DNA of 64,000 nt. Origin: Taenia hydatigena. Lineage: Eukaryota > Platyhelminthes > Cestoda > Cyclophyllidea > Taeniidae. Within the stretch, counting starts at the first letter, position 1; every line of letters begins with the position of its first letter. The stretch is from NCBI GenBank assembly GCA_036345935.2, contig JADWOT020001231.1, positions 124,001 to 188,000 on the forward strand, read 5' to 3'. Below are positions 35,325 through 47,764 of the stretch, piece by piece. Both the position numbers and the translations under genes were made by a program. The notes beneath the pieces were generated by a model, which saw nothing but the letters and a program-made list of their open reading frames with translations, had not been told where the DNA came from and made no database searches.

Positions 35325-37101
35325 GTATGTATGGTCTGCTTCGAGGCCATCCTGCAGTCGGCTAGCATGACCGTTTGATGAAGTAAGTGGCACTGGATGC
35401 TCTCAGACGGCGCAATATGCATGCCGAGAAGGTCACAACTGCAACTGATACCACCTCACCGCTGATGATAGCGGTGGTAGGATAGCCGAAATCACCCAAG
35501 ATAAGGTCCACAAGTGTTTGAGCTTAAAGGCGTTGCATTTGATCCCAAGACAAGACTGCTGAATTGTACAGTCCCTGAAGGATTCAATAAAGTAAACTAG
35601 CTGGTTGAAGAGGAGTGTGGGAAAGAGCAAAGGACGCACTAAGAAAGATTCCTATAAGGGTTACAGAAGTTAGGATAGTAAATAATGTAAAAAAAGGAAA
35701 AGATTAGTACAATGGAAACGTTGACTCCATCATACCACTTAAGGGCTGCCTCAGTTGCTTGTAAAAGCACTAAAAGACAGTAAATTTTTGCCTTAATTAG
35801 GGCTGTGCCTGTGTGTCTTTCCATTTAGGCATCCCTTGCTTTCATTTGGGCAACCATTTATTTTGGACTCAGCCTATCCTCTCAAACCTATGTACCCATT
35901 TACTCATTCATCATCTTCGAGCCGCATATTCGTATCATCTGTTCATCCATTCATCACGATTACCTCCACTCACGCATTTTTTAGATCAATGCACCTTCAA
36001 CAGCATAACTCGAACGCACTTCTGCTTGAATCAGCTTTCTTTACCCTGTAAAAGGGCTTTCCAAGTCTGTCAAAAATGTAGCCATAACCATGGGAGTAGA
36101 GGAAGGAAACGAATCCAACGTTAAAGCAGATGCTGGAGCAGACAATACTGCCTATTCAGGCAGTAGTCAGGCTCTTTAGTTCCACCTGCACCATGTAGAA
36201 AACGTTCCCATGGTATCGCTTGGTAATGGCGGTGAGTGTCACTTTATTCCATAAGAAATCTTATGATTCTGCTGAGTCTTATTATGCCGTTTTCGATGAT
36301 CCAGGGAATATTTTCCTTCCGTTATTCTCCGGACCGTACTACTTTTGAGTGTCCTGAAAAAAAAATACTAGCTAGAAAATAGATTTATAGCTTTGCAAAA
36401 GACGTAGGTGGCAGAGCCAGATTTTGCTGTTGTAGGAACAGAGTCGAAGGCAAGTTCCGGAGATTGTTAGCATCCTTAGTCCCCTAGGTTTCTATATTTC
36501 CTATACGTTCGCTTTTCAGCATTATGCTTGAAGTTTTTGCAAATAGTACCGCGAGTGCCAACTTGGGCTCCCAGGTTTACATTGAAATCCGTGAAATAAA
36601 TGAATGGGTCTGTCACTCCGTCCATGTCTGCATTCTGCGAATCGATAGACAAGTCTTTTTCAAAACTTTTTTGCATCCTGTGGTTTTCGTGTACCTTCCT
36701 CACTTACGTGCAAATATGTGAATGTGTGCTCGTGTGCTTCGGTCCTCTAGGGCATAGCTGAGCTCAATGACCATGTCTTGTTTAAAATTTTCAGAGTCTT
36801 GTGCCTGGAGGATTACGCTGCTGAGATCTTATGCGTTTGTTGCAGATGCTGTCGGTCTAAATCCAGGAATTTGCGATTATGTTTTTTTGGATTTTATCAC
36901 TCAGCTGGAGTTTCTTTGTATGCGTTAACTTCTGACGATGCTTACATTTGCAAATGTTTTGAACCCACATTTTCATCCAAACTTCAATCATCGGGCTGGT
37001 TTTCTTCACAGTGGGTCTGTGATTACGTCCGCTTGATTGCTATACTAGTGGCAATTTAGTAGAAAGATATAAAAGAGGATTCCGTGGATCATCTGCTAGT
37101 G

Positions 37102-37224
37102 GACGGTTTTGAGTGTTTCGGCTCTAATTGTGGTTATGGGGCCCTGCCAACAACCTGCACCGTTGCTGACAGTGGGATTGGCTGGGGTGAATGCGGCTGT
37201 AGATGTCAGCTTATGGGATTTTAC
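37102..37224 (+). CDS. Possible cysteine-rich exon
   Basis: 41 codons after CTGCTAG, with six cysteines (ECFGSNCGYG, then a single C, then GECGCRC) and TGA at 37225-37227. The Gly/Cys pattern recalls small disulfide modules such as EGF-type repeats, but spacing does not match one cleanly. Could be chance in a competing 72-codon frame. Confidence 0.18.
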
Positions 37225-40200
37225 TGAGACCGCACCATCCATCGTTGAACTCGTCTTCGTCAACAGTTGTGGTGTTGCAATTACTCAACCAATCGGTCCT
37301 GCTGGAAGGTGCTCTTCTCAATGTTGAATATGCACTTGCGCAGAACTTAGGAAAGACTGGATACAGTGTTTTGGTGCTAAACGGTAGTCTGGCGAGTGCT
37401 TTCCTATAAGATAAATTGCTGTGAGGATTAAAATTTGATAATACTATTGGCCTACAATTATTTGTTTTGCTTGGTTCTTTTAAAAATTAGATGTTCAAGT
37501 ATTGTTGCCTTTGATAATGGCATGGTGTGAGGTAAAATCAATATGAAGTAGTTGTGGAAGATCGGAAATGTAGTTATTGTGAGTCGCTAAATGCTTAAAA
37601 TGGCTTTGCTAATGTTGTGGAAATTCAATGCAAGTCGTTGAGAAGTTTCCGTGCATTCATAACTTACGCAAAGAGGCGCTTTCATTGACGTCTAGAAGTA
37701 CAGGCGTTGCAGTGAGTAAAGCGACACATTGACAAATACGATTAATTGGTAGGATAAAAGGTAAATATCCAATGACTTGATGCAGATTCTGGCATATACA
37801 GTTTATTCTCTTATCAAGCCGTGTGTGTGTGTGCCTGTGTGTTGCATAACGACCATATCTGTTGGTTAATGGCACTGAGGAGCGTTGCTGCTGCCTAATG
37901 AAAGCAGTTAATTTCAGCGCCATATAGTTGTCATGCGGCATTGGGTTTCAGTTGTTATGCTGATGTCATGGTCTTAAGGTCTTATAGGTGATAGGATTTA
38001 TAATTTCACTTGGAGGCATGGTGGTCAGTGGGTCCCCATCATTCCCTTCAGAGTCCGCTTCGGCCATAGAAGATGGGAAGGAGACTGCAGATGCGGTACA
38101 GTTACCAAGGAGAGCACGGAGGATGACGCTGGAGGCGGTGAGAGAGACTGCGTGACGCCGCTTGTTTTTCGCCGTTGTGCATTCGCCGAGTAGGTAGTTG
38201 GTATGTGAGATAGATGTATATTCCGCCCTAATGTTGTGTCCCCTTTTGCCTTCTTGGGGGTGAAGTGAGGCTGAAGACGCTTCAGTGCGTATGTATACAG
38301 CAGTGATGGAGATGTTTTGTTGCAATTTAAAGCGCTGTTGACCACATCTCATTTGTCACGCCGCGTTACAACTGCCGAATATTCTTCTTCAATGAGCATT
38401 TAAATGCTCTTTGTTTTGTTGGATTGCAGTTGATTATTGGTGTAGGTGACAAGCGCATATTTCGGTAGGGTGCCCAACGTTTGTTTGGATTGTTCGGAAG
38501 TGGCGTCCTGCTACTTAGCCTTGAGAATCGGTTTTAAGCGTGGGAAAGATGCGGCAGCATCGGCCGTTAAGTCTTGTCAGTGATGGAAGGAAAACACCCA
38601 CCAGCCAAACGCGCTACTCACTGAGCTTCCATGCAAGCAAGAAAGGAAGGAGGGAGGATGGGAGGAAGGAAGGAATACCACGCTCACGACTGCGATATTG
38701 TACTGTCGCCAACTGTTTTGTGCAGGCTGCATTAATGCATGTCAGTGTATTGTGAGACCATTGGTCTTAATAAGCAGCTAATCTGCTTCGGTAGCGGATA
38801 ATTTGTGCGAGGCATGCGAGGACAGGGATAAGGGAATGAATGGGAGATGAAAGAATTAGATTCTGACAAGATGGATCAGTCAGGTAGTTTTTGAATCAAT
38901 GAATTTGAGTTGATGCGGTTCTGTTTCCCATTCGCATGGAGCAAATCCTTTATTTTATGCACCAACAAGAGTGCTTGTTGTCCTCTTGATGTGATCTACA
39001 ACAGCTACATGTCAGACTAGAGGACGATGGTTAACAAAGCTAATGCACAATGGATTGTGCGATACTGTAGACTAATCTACTGCTGCTACGTGGTGGCATT
39101 GGTCTTCATTTCTGTTTGATTGTGACAACCATTACCTTCCTATTATATACAATGCAGTTTCGTTGTCCGCAGTGTAGTAGAGGTTCTTCATTATCTTAGA
39201 ATATTTCTTTATAGAAAACAAACGATTAGTATTTGTGATTACGATCACATGATCTCCCCCTTAACTTGCTTTGGCATGAAGCATGATGCTCACAGAAGAC
39301 GTTAACTCTTATGCGAACCACTTCCTTACTTTTGTTTGACAGCTTTGTAATATTTGCAAATATAAGCTCACGGGCTTTTGATGGAACGTGCTAAGATGTA
39401 AAAGTACTTGGCAAGAGCGCAGATGTTGGACAATTTCATGCTCTATAATTCGATTGGCAACAGGGAAGTGGAATGTGTGCAGGCAAAATGGAGAAAATTT
39501 ATTAACATTTGAGTACCAGTATTCCTCCTAAGAGATAATTTCTTCGCCTGTACGATTGCAGTTCACACTTGGTATTTTAGTGACCTTTCTGTAGCGCTTG
39601 CCGCCTTTGCCTTGACCATTACAGTCACCATATATACAACTGCCACCCTGAATGTGCGTAAGTGGGGGAGGATCAGAGTTCCGTTTATAAAATAGGCTAT
39701 GCGAACCGCAATGCTGTTTACATCTCCGCGCATAGACGTCCTCCTTTCTTGCGATTTGGAGGATGCACTGTGGTAGCTGTGGTAGCTGCATGTGGCTGGG
39801 AATATGGCGTTTAAGTACTCTGATGCGGTAGCATTATTTCCAAGTATCCATGCAGCTGCTCGGAAGGAATGCGGTCGGTTATTGTTCTCAAATGCATTCG
39901 AGGTGATGGTGACAAATACATTCCAGGATTGAGGTAAGATTTCCAACAGGTGGCAAATTTGGATGTTGGTTGTTCGACCGGTAATGTGGTCTTGCAATTG
40001 TCATTTGCAGTTTGACCATTTTGAGGACTGCTTGTGTTAGAATTGTAGCTGCTCTGGGACGTGGACCTACGATCGCCTACGATTGGTGTCATCGCGCTTG
40101 CAATGTGAACGCGAATCAGTGTGTAGGGCATATCGAGCTCATCTACTCCTCCGCGCTAGCCATAAGGAGCTGGATGAACGGCGCATGAATTTAATGCTGC

Positions 40201-42443
40201 TTATCCTATCGTGGCACTCAAGTGCGGACTTTCGACCACCTCAATGAGGTGTTTTCACCGGTTGGAACATTTGTCAAGCTGGATGGTGTTTGTCATTCAT
40301 GTGCTAACTTCAGCGCATCACTTCAGTCTTCCCCGTAGTATTAGAGCAGCCGTATTCTACTCCGTGTTGTGATTATTGCAACCAGCTCCACATTTGTTGG
40401 AGTTTAAGCGAATAAGCCGCCATGCAACCACGTGCTATGCTGGAAGGCAAGCCGATGACGAAATGAAGACCGTCAGCGTAGTCCCACGCTTCCTCTCCAG
40501 CCACACCACTGTGTTTTACGAACTGCTTGCTATTGAAAAGAATTGAGTGGCAGTCGTGAACAAATTGAAGTAATCGACGCATCGGAGTGACGCTTTCATG
40601 TCGATTTACGAACCTGGAAGATTCAAGGTAGAAAGTGATGAACAGGCATCTATTTACTTGAAATAGTGGTCGCGATGACACCTGCATGTCTGGATAGACT
40701 TGTGCATCCGTTCACTGGACGACAATAGCGGTTTCACTTTGAATCGCTATGCTCCTCTAATCACAGTTGATCAAATGATCACTTTAAATTCGTAAATGCT
40801 AGCCTGAAGTATGACGGTAGAGTACCCTCTTGATTGCGCAGAATTTGGCATTTCAGCTAATTTCATCGGAGCATTGGATTTCTCACTGCAAACCCGTCTG
40901 TTTGCAAAATAGTTTAAGTGTCAAAAACACTCCAGCCGGTTCGGCTGCACCAATGCGTTGCCGTAGTGCCTTTAAACAGGTGTCTTGGCACTCCATCTAA
41001 GCTCGCCGTCTTTTGATGTGGCAAATTGGAAGTGAGAATAATCGTTTTCGTTGCATCAATTGGGACTCAAGACTGAAAGCTATTAAGTAGGCCAGTAAAA
41101 ATTTGTTCAAACAACTTTAAAATTATTACAAATTTTCCAGTGGCATATAATTATCCATCTAAGGTGCTTGCACCTGAGCTAAATTAGCGAAGCAATAGTC
41201 GCGGCCTCCATGTTATGGCGTTTTCTGTCAGTCGCAGCCGGATAGGCGAATACTTGCGCATCCTATCAGAGCAAATGGTGTCTCACTTTGAAATGGCTTT
41301 GACTAGGATACAGGGTATGCGATGCAATTACATTTTAGCAACCCTTTAATAGGAGACCCAAGTAGGGTGAGTAGAAATGAAATAGCATGGCATTTACTGT
41401 TTACTCCATGGCATCATTATTTTGTGTAAAGCTGAGAAGCGCCTTAAGCGTTTTTCCAACCACCTCAAATACAGCTTTGATGAACGAGCTCAATTTGGCC
41501 TCATGTCAGTAAATTTGACTTGTAGACAGGAGCCATTGCCATTTCCATTTTACAGAGGCTCTAATATTCGAAGAGAAACTAGTGATAAGAAGCTCACTCC
41601 ATATGACGCTCTTACCGATAGTTTATCAAGGCGTATTTATCATCGTTTGAAATCGTTCCACCCAATTTTGCGTCTCAAAATTCTTTTTTTCGTATGCATC
41701 ACTTAGTTGACACGACTTGTCTGAGAAGCAAAGTAGAATAGAAGGTTTCAATTTGTTGAAGTACTTTGTTGTGAAATGACCCTGAGCCATCCTGCTGAAA
41801 GCATGGTGATTGATGCGAAGTTGTCAACCGAACCCACCATTAACATATGCTCCTTATCAAGAACACCACCGCGTCAGACACTTTGGCTTAAAGCCGGGTC
41901 ATCAGCCTGCGTGACTGCTGATATGGGATTTTCCCATATAGACAGAAGAAAGGGCCCCATACTAGTCCAAATCCTACTTAATGCAGAGTTTGGCTAAAAA
42001 TGGAAATTTCCTGCCTTACACCTAGGTGGCTGCAATGTCTTACCCCTTGCTACTCCTCTTCGGATACAAATCTACTTCCACGTGCTGTGGCACCCACTCA
42101 CTGTTTCCGGGACTCTCCACACCACATCGCACCAGACCACATACCACAGTGCTCCGTAGTGCCCAATGAGCAGGAAGTAAGCGGCATTCAAAACGAATGC
42201 CACTGGACTAAAATGTGCTCTTGCTTCTTGCAAACGTTGACCACTGAGCTACCCAAGTGGGTGAATTTGACAGTGGAGGGAATTGGCGGAGTAGGAGCGG
42301 TGGTCAGTGGAATGGTGTTGTTGGGGCACGAGTGAAGTTGTGAAGAAGAGGGATGGTAGAGAGAGTGAAGCGTGAGGGATGAGGGTGATCACGGTGCTGC
42401 AGTGTGTAGGGAATTTTTGATGTGCGCAGTGTTAAGGTGAGTA

Positions 42444-42610
42444 GATGTGGTGAGAGGATGGTGGGTAGAGGAGGCGGAGGGCAAGCGGACGGAGAGCAAG
42501 TAGGGCAGGGGGTTGACAAATCGGGAAAGCAAGAGGCGTGGCGTGGTGGCCAAGTGGTTAGGGCGATGGAACGCTAATCCATTGAGGCTTCCCCGCGTGA
42601 GTTCGGGTGG
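42444..42610 (+). repeat. Copy 1 of duplicated tRNA-Ser unit with 5' flank
   Basis: About 95 bases of purine-rich flank (GTGGGTAGAGGAGGCGGAGG and on) plus the tRNA-like core match 63813-63969 in the same orientation, 21.4 kb away. Similarity stops just inside the T-loop region of the tRNA here. Confidence 0.8.
42540..42610 (+). pseudogene. Broken tRNA-Ser(GCT) copy
   Basis: Shares the D-arm (GTGGCCAAGTGGTTAGGGCG) and anticodon region with the copy at 63.9 kb. The anticodon loop reads ACGCTAA, so the invariant U33 is replaced by C. After GAGTTCGGGT the T-stem partner and acceptor strand are replaced by GT-rich sequence. It cannot fold a T-arm or acceptor, so it is a tRNA pseudogene. Confidence 0.75.
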
Positions 42611-42669
42611 TGGTGGCGTGTGTGGTGGCGTGTGGGGCAGAGAGCGCCGTGCCAATAAAGGTAAAGGCA

Positions 42670-42742
42670 TGGCGCGACTCGGGCCCGAACCGAGGACATC
42701 TAGATCTTCAGCCTAACGCTCCCCTAACTGAGCTACCACGAC
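42670..42742 (-). tRNA. tRNA-Phe(GAA)-like gene
   Basis: 73 nt including discriminator A. D-arm GCTCAGTTAGGGGAGC, anticodon loop CTGAAGA (anticodon GAA), T-arm CTCGG-TTCGGGC-CCGAG with a perfect stem, acceptor GTCGTGG against TCGCGCC with one mismatch (2-71) and two wobbles. Anticodon stem has wobble pairs at both ends. The internal A- and B-boxes are good. It may be a working tRNA-Phe with a relaxed acceptor or a young pseudogene. It lies about 60 bases from the broken tRNA-Ser and faces it. Confidence 0.65.
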
Positions 42743-43470
42743 GAAGCGCCGTTTTGACGCGTTGCCATCCACCACTTCTACACAACACCGCCCTCATTGC
42801 CTACCACCCTCTTCACATGCGTGCTGCTCGTGTGCTCATCCTTCCTTCCGCTTTCTTTAATGCTATCGTGCACAGGAAAGGATTCCCAATCTTCGCACTT
42901 ACAAATGCCTGTCTGACAATCCGATTACAATCTGTATGAGATCAACGAACTTTCAATGCACATGTCTAAGAGTTGCTCTAGGCAATCAAAAGGGCTAACA
43001 TCTGAAAAATGCATACATTGCCTTAGGTTGCTTCATTTAATTATAAGCTAAAATCAGGCTTCAACAGTGGACCAGACGATATCCCATCATTAAAGCGTGG
43101 AATTAATTGAATAAAAGACCTCAAGACGTTCTTGTTGGTCAATGCAACGGAGCCGTAAAGCAAACCAGCTTTAACTTAGATCCATGCAGCAATGCGTTTC
43201 CGAGGTCACGACGAGCCAATCCGCATGCAGTGCCATTTAAAGTCGCCATGTCGCCATTCCACCGATAAGGCTACCACCACGGATGACTTACCTTAGCGTG
43301 AACTCCCCTTTGTCTAAACTTTGCGAGACGCACGACAGCCCTAAATATTTTGGCAGAATCGTCAAGCACAGGTCGAGCAGCAGTTCTGTGACTCAACTGC
43401 TGCTTCATTAATATTGCCAATCAATCTTGCTCACCAATTTGCCCCAACTTACCTGATTACAAACTCGATG

Positions 43471-43809
43471 TTAACTAAGAATAAGGAAGCTATTTATATG
43501 CAGTATTTTGCCAATTATAATAGGATTTATTGCGGCATTAAACTTGAAAGAAACTGCCAAAGAGCCGCTTTCAACATGAGACACTTCACTCTTGTTTACA
43601 TGACACTTTACAAAATCGTCCACCCATCAGTAAATGCTCTGATTCGCACTAGAACCGCCTCATTTTGGTGTTCATTTGGTAATGCTGAGGCGTGCAATTT
43701 CGCTACTAGCCGCGCTGTACAGAAAACTGTTCTCAATTCAGAGGAATGTCCATTTGATGCGAAGAATACCTGCTTCGTGTGCTTTGCGATGATGTATGGG
43801 TGCACCTGA
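43471..43809 (+). CDS. Unassigned open frame, Cys-bearing C-terminus
   Basis: From the ATG at 43471 the frame runs 112 codons to TGA at 43807. It includes YMQYFANYNRIYCGI, and ends with NSEECPFDAKNTCFVCFAMM. Six cysteines lie in the last 50 codons. There is no signal peptide or known motif. An antisense frame covers 43608-43862. It may be a real exon or chance. Confidence 0.22.
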   Translation, partial: LTKNKEAIYMQYFANYNRIYCGIKLERNCQRAAFNMRHFTLVYMTLYKIVHPSVNALIRTRTASFWCSFGNAEACNFATSRAVQKTVLNSEECPFDAKNTCFVCFAMMYGCT

Positions 43810-43859
43810 CGCGGATGACGCACATACAGAAGGCTAGTGCCTGAGTGATGACGGGTCGA

Positions 43860-43972
43860 CAACGCCTGAAAATCGTCAGCCCTGGCCTAGGAAGGACGTC
43901 CCGTTGACTGGCGGGCAGGACGCATGTGTGGTCGTCTTAGCCTGCCCCCCAACAATCTTGGTAAATAAATGA
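43860..43972. other. Distinct GC-rich block ending in AATAAA
   Basis: GC-rich and unlike its AT-rich surroundings, with runs such as GGCCTAGGAAGGACGTCCCG and CCTGCCCCCC, followed at once by AAATAAATGAACC. The sharp edge and the poly(A)-like end suggest the 3' end of an inserted retroelement or SINE. No second copy was seen in the window. Confidence 0.3.
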
Positions 43973-45615
43973 ACCAATAACAGTGGTAAGAAAAGCCAGA
44001 GATGGCCTCATTGTGTCCCTTCCATTGCCACAAAGTAAGAATTTCGCGTATTTTTGATGACTGTTTTAAATCTCCAGACCAGTTGCTGAATCATCCACAC
44101 CCCTACTCTCCACTTGCCATTGATGCACCGACTGGGCGTCGGACATCGACTGCAACTTTTAGTGATGTTCCTTTCCGTGAAAGGCGAAGAGAAGAGCGCA
44201 AAGCAGAGAGCAGCGACGAACCACACAACCAGTGGCAACGCCAATGCAGGAAAGGAAGAGCCTTATTAACTTCAACTCCACTTTTCGACAACACCTTATC
44301 ACCCACTTACCTACCCACTCACCCACACACCCGCAAACTCTACTACATTTAATCGCCTTTTCTTTCTGTGGCTCCTCTACTTCCTCACTTATTCTAGATT
44401 AAAATGCACAGGCCTACATGGGATTGGCAGAAGAATTCTTACAACGTTGAAAAGAATCGTTGTCCGCATCTTCAACAAAACATGCTGTCACAATACACAA
44501 GTTATAAAATTTCACGGCGGACCAATTGACACCAACTCTTCAAATTGGAGAAGCGACACAGCTCAGCCATCACGAATCTTGCTGGCATTTCAAAGGGCAC
44601 AACAATCGGCTAGTACGTCCCGATTGTCTCTAACCGAATAAAGATCAACGCAAATCGGACTTAAAAGGAGAGACGCGTCAGTGCTGCGATAGCACAGGCT
44701 GCTGCCCTACTACCAAGAGGTGCTCACATGCAGAATGCTTCCATTCCGTCACAACCTCTACAGAGAGCTCCTCATAACAAAGGTAAGAGGTGCCTGGCTC
44801 AGCAATTCTGCGTTTCGACATTACAAAAGTCAAGCGAATTTTATAAGTACAGGTTTTGCCTTTACACTGGGATGCCACGATGACAAACATGGAAATGGAC
44901 TACTAATGCACATGAATATAATGTTTTCTAACAGGCAGTTGATGAGTCTTCTGGCCATCTTCGCTGTGGAGTACTAACTTAGGCCCAACTATGCGCACAA
45001 TCAGTTCCTGTGAAGGCGTGTCAACTCAATCTGCCAACTTATATGTGATGGTTGCTAGTTCCCTATTAATAATTAGTAGTTGGTAATCACCTAATTCGAA
45101 CGGCAACATTACTAGAATTCAACAGAGTTGCATAAAAGGAGATAAAAATCACAACAGAGACCACGGTGATGACGCTCCACAGACAAACAATAGGCCACGA
45201 AGGTGTAAAAGGGACACCACGGCCCTACGTATTCATCAGCTAGCTCGTGTTCAATACAAGCAATATCCATCGATAAAGGTCACCAAATGACCGACTCATA
45301 GCACGTTACAGAAAACCAATGAACCCTCTAAGCATGACTTTACCCAAGCTCTTTTCAACGGCATTACCACAACTTATATGTTCCATTGTTTTTCATCAAA
45401 AACTTGTTTGCATATAATAAATACAATCATCCTTCAAGAATGCTATTACGTATTACACTGCTCCAAGTCCACTTAATATGCTTATAGCGCTTAATATCAG
45501 CTAATCATGAAAATTTACTAAGGTAATCATGTTTAAGAGGGGACATTAGGCTCCTCTGCATTAATCAGCGCATCAAATGTATGCAACGTTTGTAAGAAGA
45601 GGGTGAACACTTGCT

Positions 45616-46041
45616 GTGCCTTCCAGCAGGCAACAGAGTAACCAAGACCTTAGCTGCACTCACTGTAGAGAAAAGAGACGAGGAAAGAATCCACCTCATG
45701 GCGCCTGCAGTCCCATCGAAGACGCAACACTGCAAGAGTTCGCCTTCACTGCAGTTCTCAGTTTCATGCATGGAGTGCTAAATGAATCACACCATATCGA
45801 ATTAAGCAGTAAGCTTTATGATGCAAGAGTGCAAAACCTGTTGGTGTACCAACGACCTTACAGCGAAGATGGGACATTTATCAGATTCTTTACAACTGAA
45901 AATTGGCGTGTAATAGCAATTTTTTCGGAGAAGAAGAAATTATGTCTATTTGCGGAAATCATTCTAACTCACCACCTGCTGTTGGAGGCATGCAAATTAC
46001 CCAGAAATATATCAAATCGCCGCATAAAAAGGCCTAAATAA
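45616..46041 (+). CDS. Unassigned 141-codon open frame
   Basis: Open from a GTG at 45616 to TAA at 46039. First in-frame ATG is near 45766 (FMHGVLNESHHIELSSKLYD), which would leave about 91 residues with a mixed hydrophobic core (LCLFAEIILTHHLLLEACKL) and a basic end. An antisense frame overlaps only its first part. No recognised motif; could be chance. Confidence 0.22.
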   Translation: MPSSRQQSNQDLSCTHCREKRRGKNPPHGACSPIEDATLQEFAFTAVLSFMHGVLNESHHIELSSKLYDARVQNLLVYQRPYSEDGTFIRFFTTENWRVIAIFSEKKKLCLFAEIILTHHLLLEACKLPRNISNRRIKRPK

Positions 46042-47764
46042 CATCACAGATTAAAAACAAAACATTAATTTATTATTTTAGCATTTTTGGGTCTAAGTTA
46101 TTTTGCATCTCTCCCCATCCGTGCTTAGACCTTTCAGTTTCAGTTCAGCGACGCGCTAGAGACAAAAGTGTGGGGCAGAGATTCACACTATACAATCGCT
46201 GCATCATCCGCTTACGGTCTCCTCGAAACTATTTTGTGGTTTTCTCAATAGTCATTGCAAATGCAGGAATACAACCTCTTATCCATCTAAAATAGTTCAA
46301 CTGTTCTCAAGTGGCAAACCCACCGATTCGATATGCATGATGACTACTTTCTTGCACTTCTTTATTTTGTGCTTTCGTAATGGTTTGCAATTTGCTCCAA
46401 AAAACTAATGCAGCTTCGAGGAATCAGTAATGACAAACAAGGAAAGCATTGCAATGCACTGATTTTGATTTGGAAAAACCAAGATAAAATGGAATACCTT
46501 AAAGAAAAACCTCTGCATCATTATTAAATCCCAATTTTGTGGCCACGTATGCGGCTCGCAATACAAGCCCGACCCTTAGTGTCCTCAAAGAAAATCTGGG
46601 TCAGCAACGTATGGCATTGAGTTGATTGTTCTTATTCTAAAGAGTCACTACGAAATTTCTCAAGGCACTCAAATTCAACTAGACCTGATGATGTGATATT
46701 ACGCTCAATTTAGAATGCGTGTAAATCCCCTATTTTAGAATGCTATTTAACCCAAAATGCTCTTCTTAAATGCGATTCATCTTGCGTCCTAATCAGAACT
46801 ATACCATTCGCTCCACCAATTAACCTTATGTGCGCCACTTTATTAACCACAACGAGAGAGATCTTAGAGCCAGAGTAATGACAATTTGCTTAAGAATCTC
46901 CGTGGAGATTGTCTATAAATGGGAGACTGTAGCTAGAGACCCATCTTGATATGGCATGACAAACATCGAGTGCTAACACAGATTTGCTAGATATAAGTCT
47001 AAATTGAGCAGCTGTACTTCTGTTAAACAAAATGCTGTTACTTCACATTGTGTAGCGTTTGCGGCTCGAATGGTTATTAATTCGTGTCATTTTGGGTCAA
47101 ACAAGATCATACGTTCATCACCATAGCGAATTTTGCAATCAAGTTGCATGGCATACACAGCTGAGTCTGTACATGTTACCACAGCAATGGTAGGTCTAAG
47201 AAACAACAGTCACCTTCCCCCTTAAAAGGCCTTATTATAACGTAGGCTGTTCAGTTACGTCTAGGTCTAGTTGGTTTTTTGTAAGTACTTCCCTCTGTTT
47301 GTGTCAATTCGACGATACACAGATTGATTTCTGTGAGATAATCTAGACAAGCGCCAGGTTAAGTCTAGAGCCAACTGAACTTTGAATCTTTTGCTGCTTT
47401 TAGTAAATGATGACAAAGTGAAAGGACTAGATGGCTGAATTTGCAATCGCTGATAAATCATTGCTATCACCGCATTTAGAGGAAAACAACGTTCACCTTA
47501 AATGTCTCAGAATAGATGCCTGGTGGAAATACAAACTCAACTTAAAGCATAAAACTTAGCGAAAAGACGCTTAAGTGGGCCATAAATTGAAAGCTTGACA
47601 GTATTGCCTGTATTCGAATGAGGTATATTTAAAGCCATGACTTGGTGTGCAACCGGGACTCACAACTTAATGGCGATGCCGTTGCTAACTTATCGGCAAC
47701 CGAATGCACGTAAGAGAAGTGCGAAATTCATGGATGGACGCATGCTTCAATGAGTCGGTTGGAG

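Larger units (their letters stand above)
33173..42443. other. No full gene; scattered exon-like segments
   Basis: The + strand is pyrimidine/CA-rich in places. Candidate pieces: 35236-35324 (after TTTTCTCTAG, coding PAETSVSTFWSSRKFVCEVE and ending at GTATGT); 37102-37224 (six cysteines in 41 codons, then TGA); an ATG frame at 36090-36179 with Kozak context, 29 codons, acidic. A TG-rich run lies at 37822-37845 and a GGAA-rich run near 38640-38680. Minus-strand frames at 39.5-40.1 kb (144 codons) and 40.37-40.69 kb (104 codons) show no motif. Confidence 0.4.
42743..47764. other. Mostly unassigned, two long open frames and a GC-rich block
   Basis: Contains open frames at 43414-43809, 44002-44352 and 45616-46041 and a GC-rich block at 43860-43970. 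The remainder, especially 46.05-47.76 kb, is AT-rich with nothing recognisable. Confidence 0.4.

Noticed and set aside
37822..37845. TG-rich run as a CRISPR or regulatory array
   Set aside because: Ordinary dinucleotide microsatellite.
38025..38352. Overlapping minus-strand frames of 106 and 128 codons
   Set aside because: Two competing frames over the same bases with no motif or splice context.
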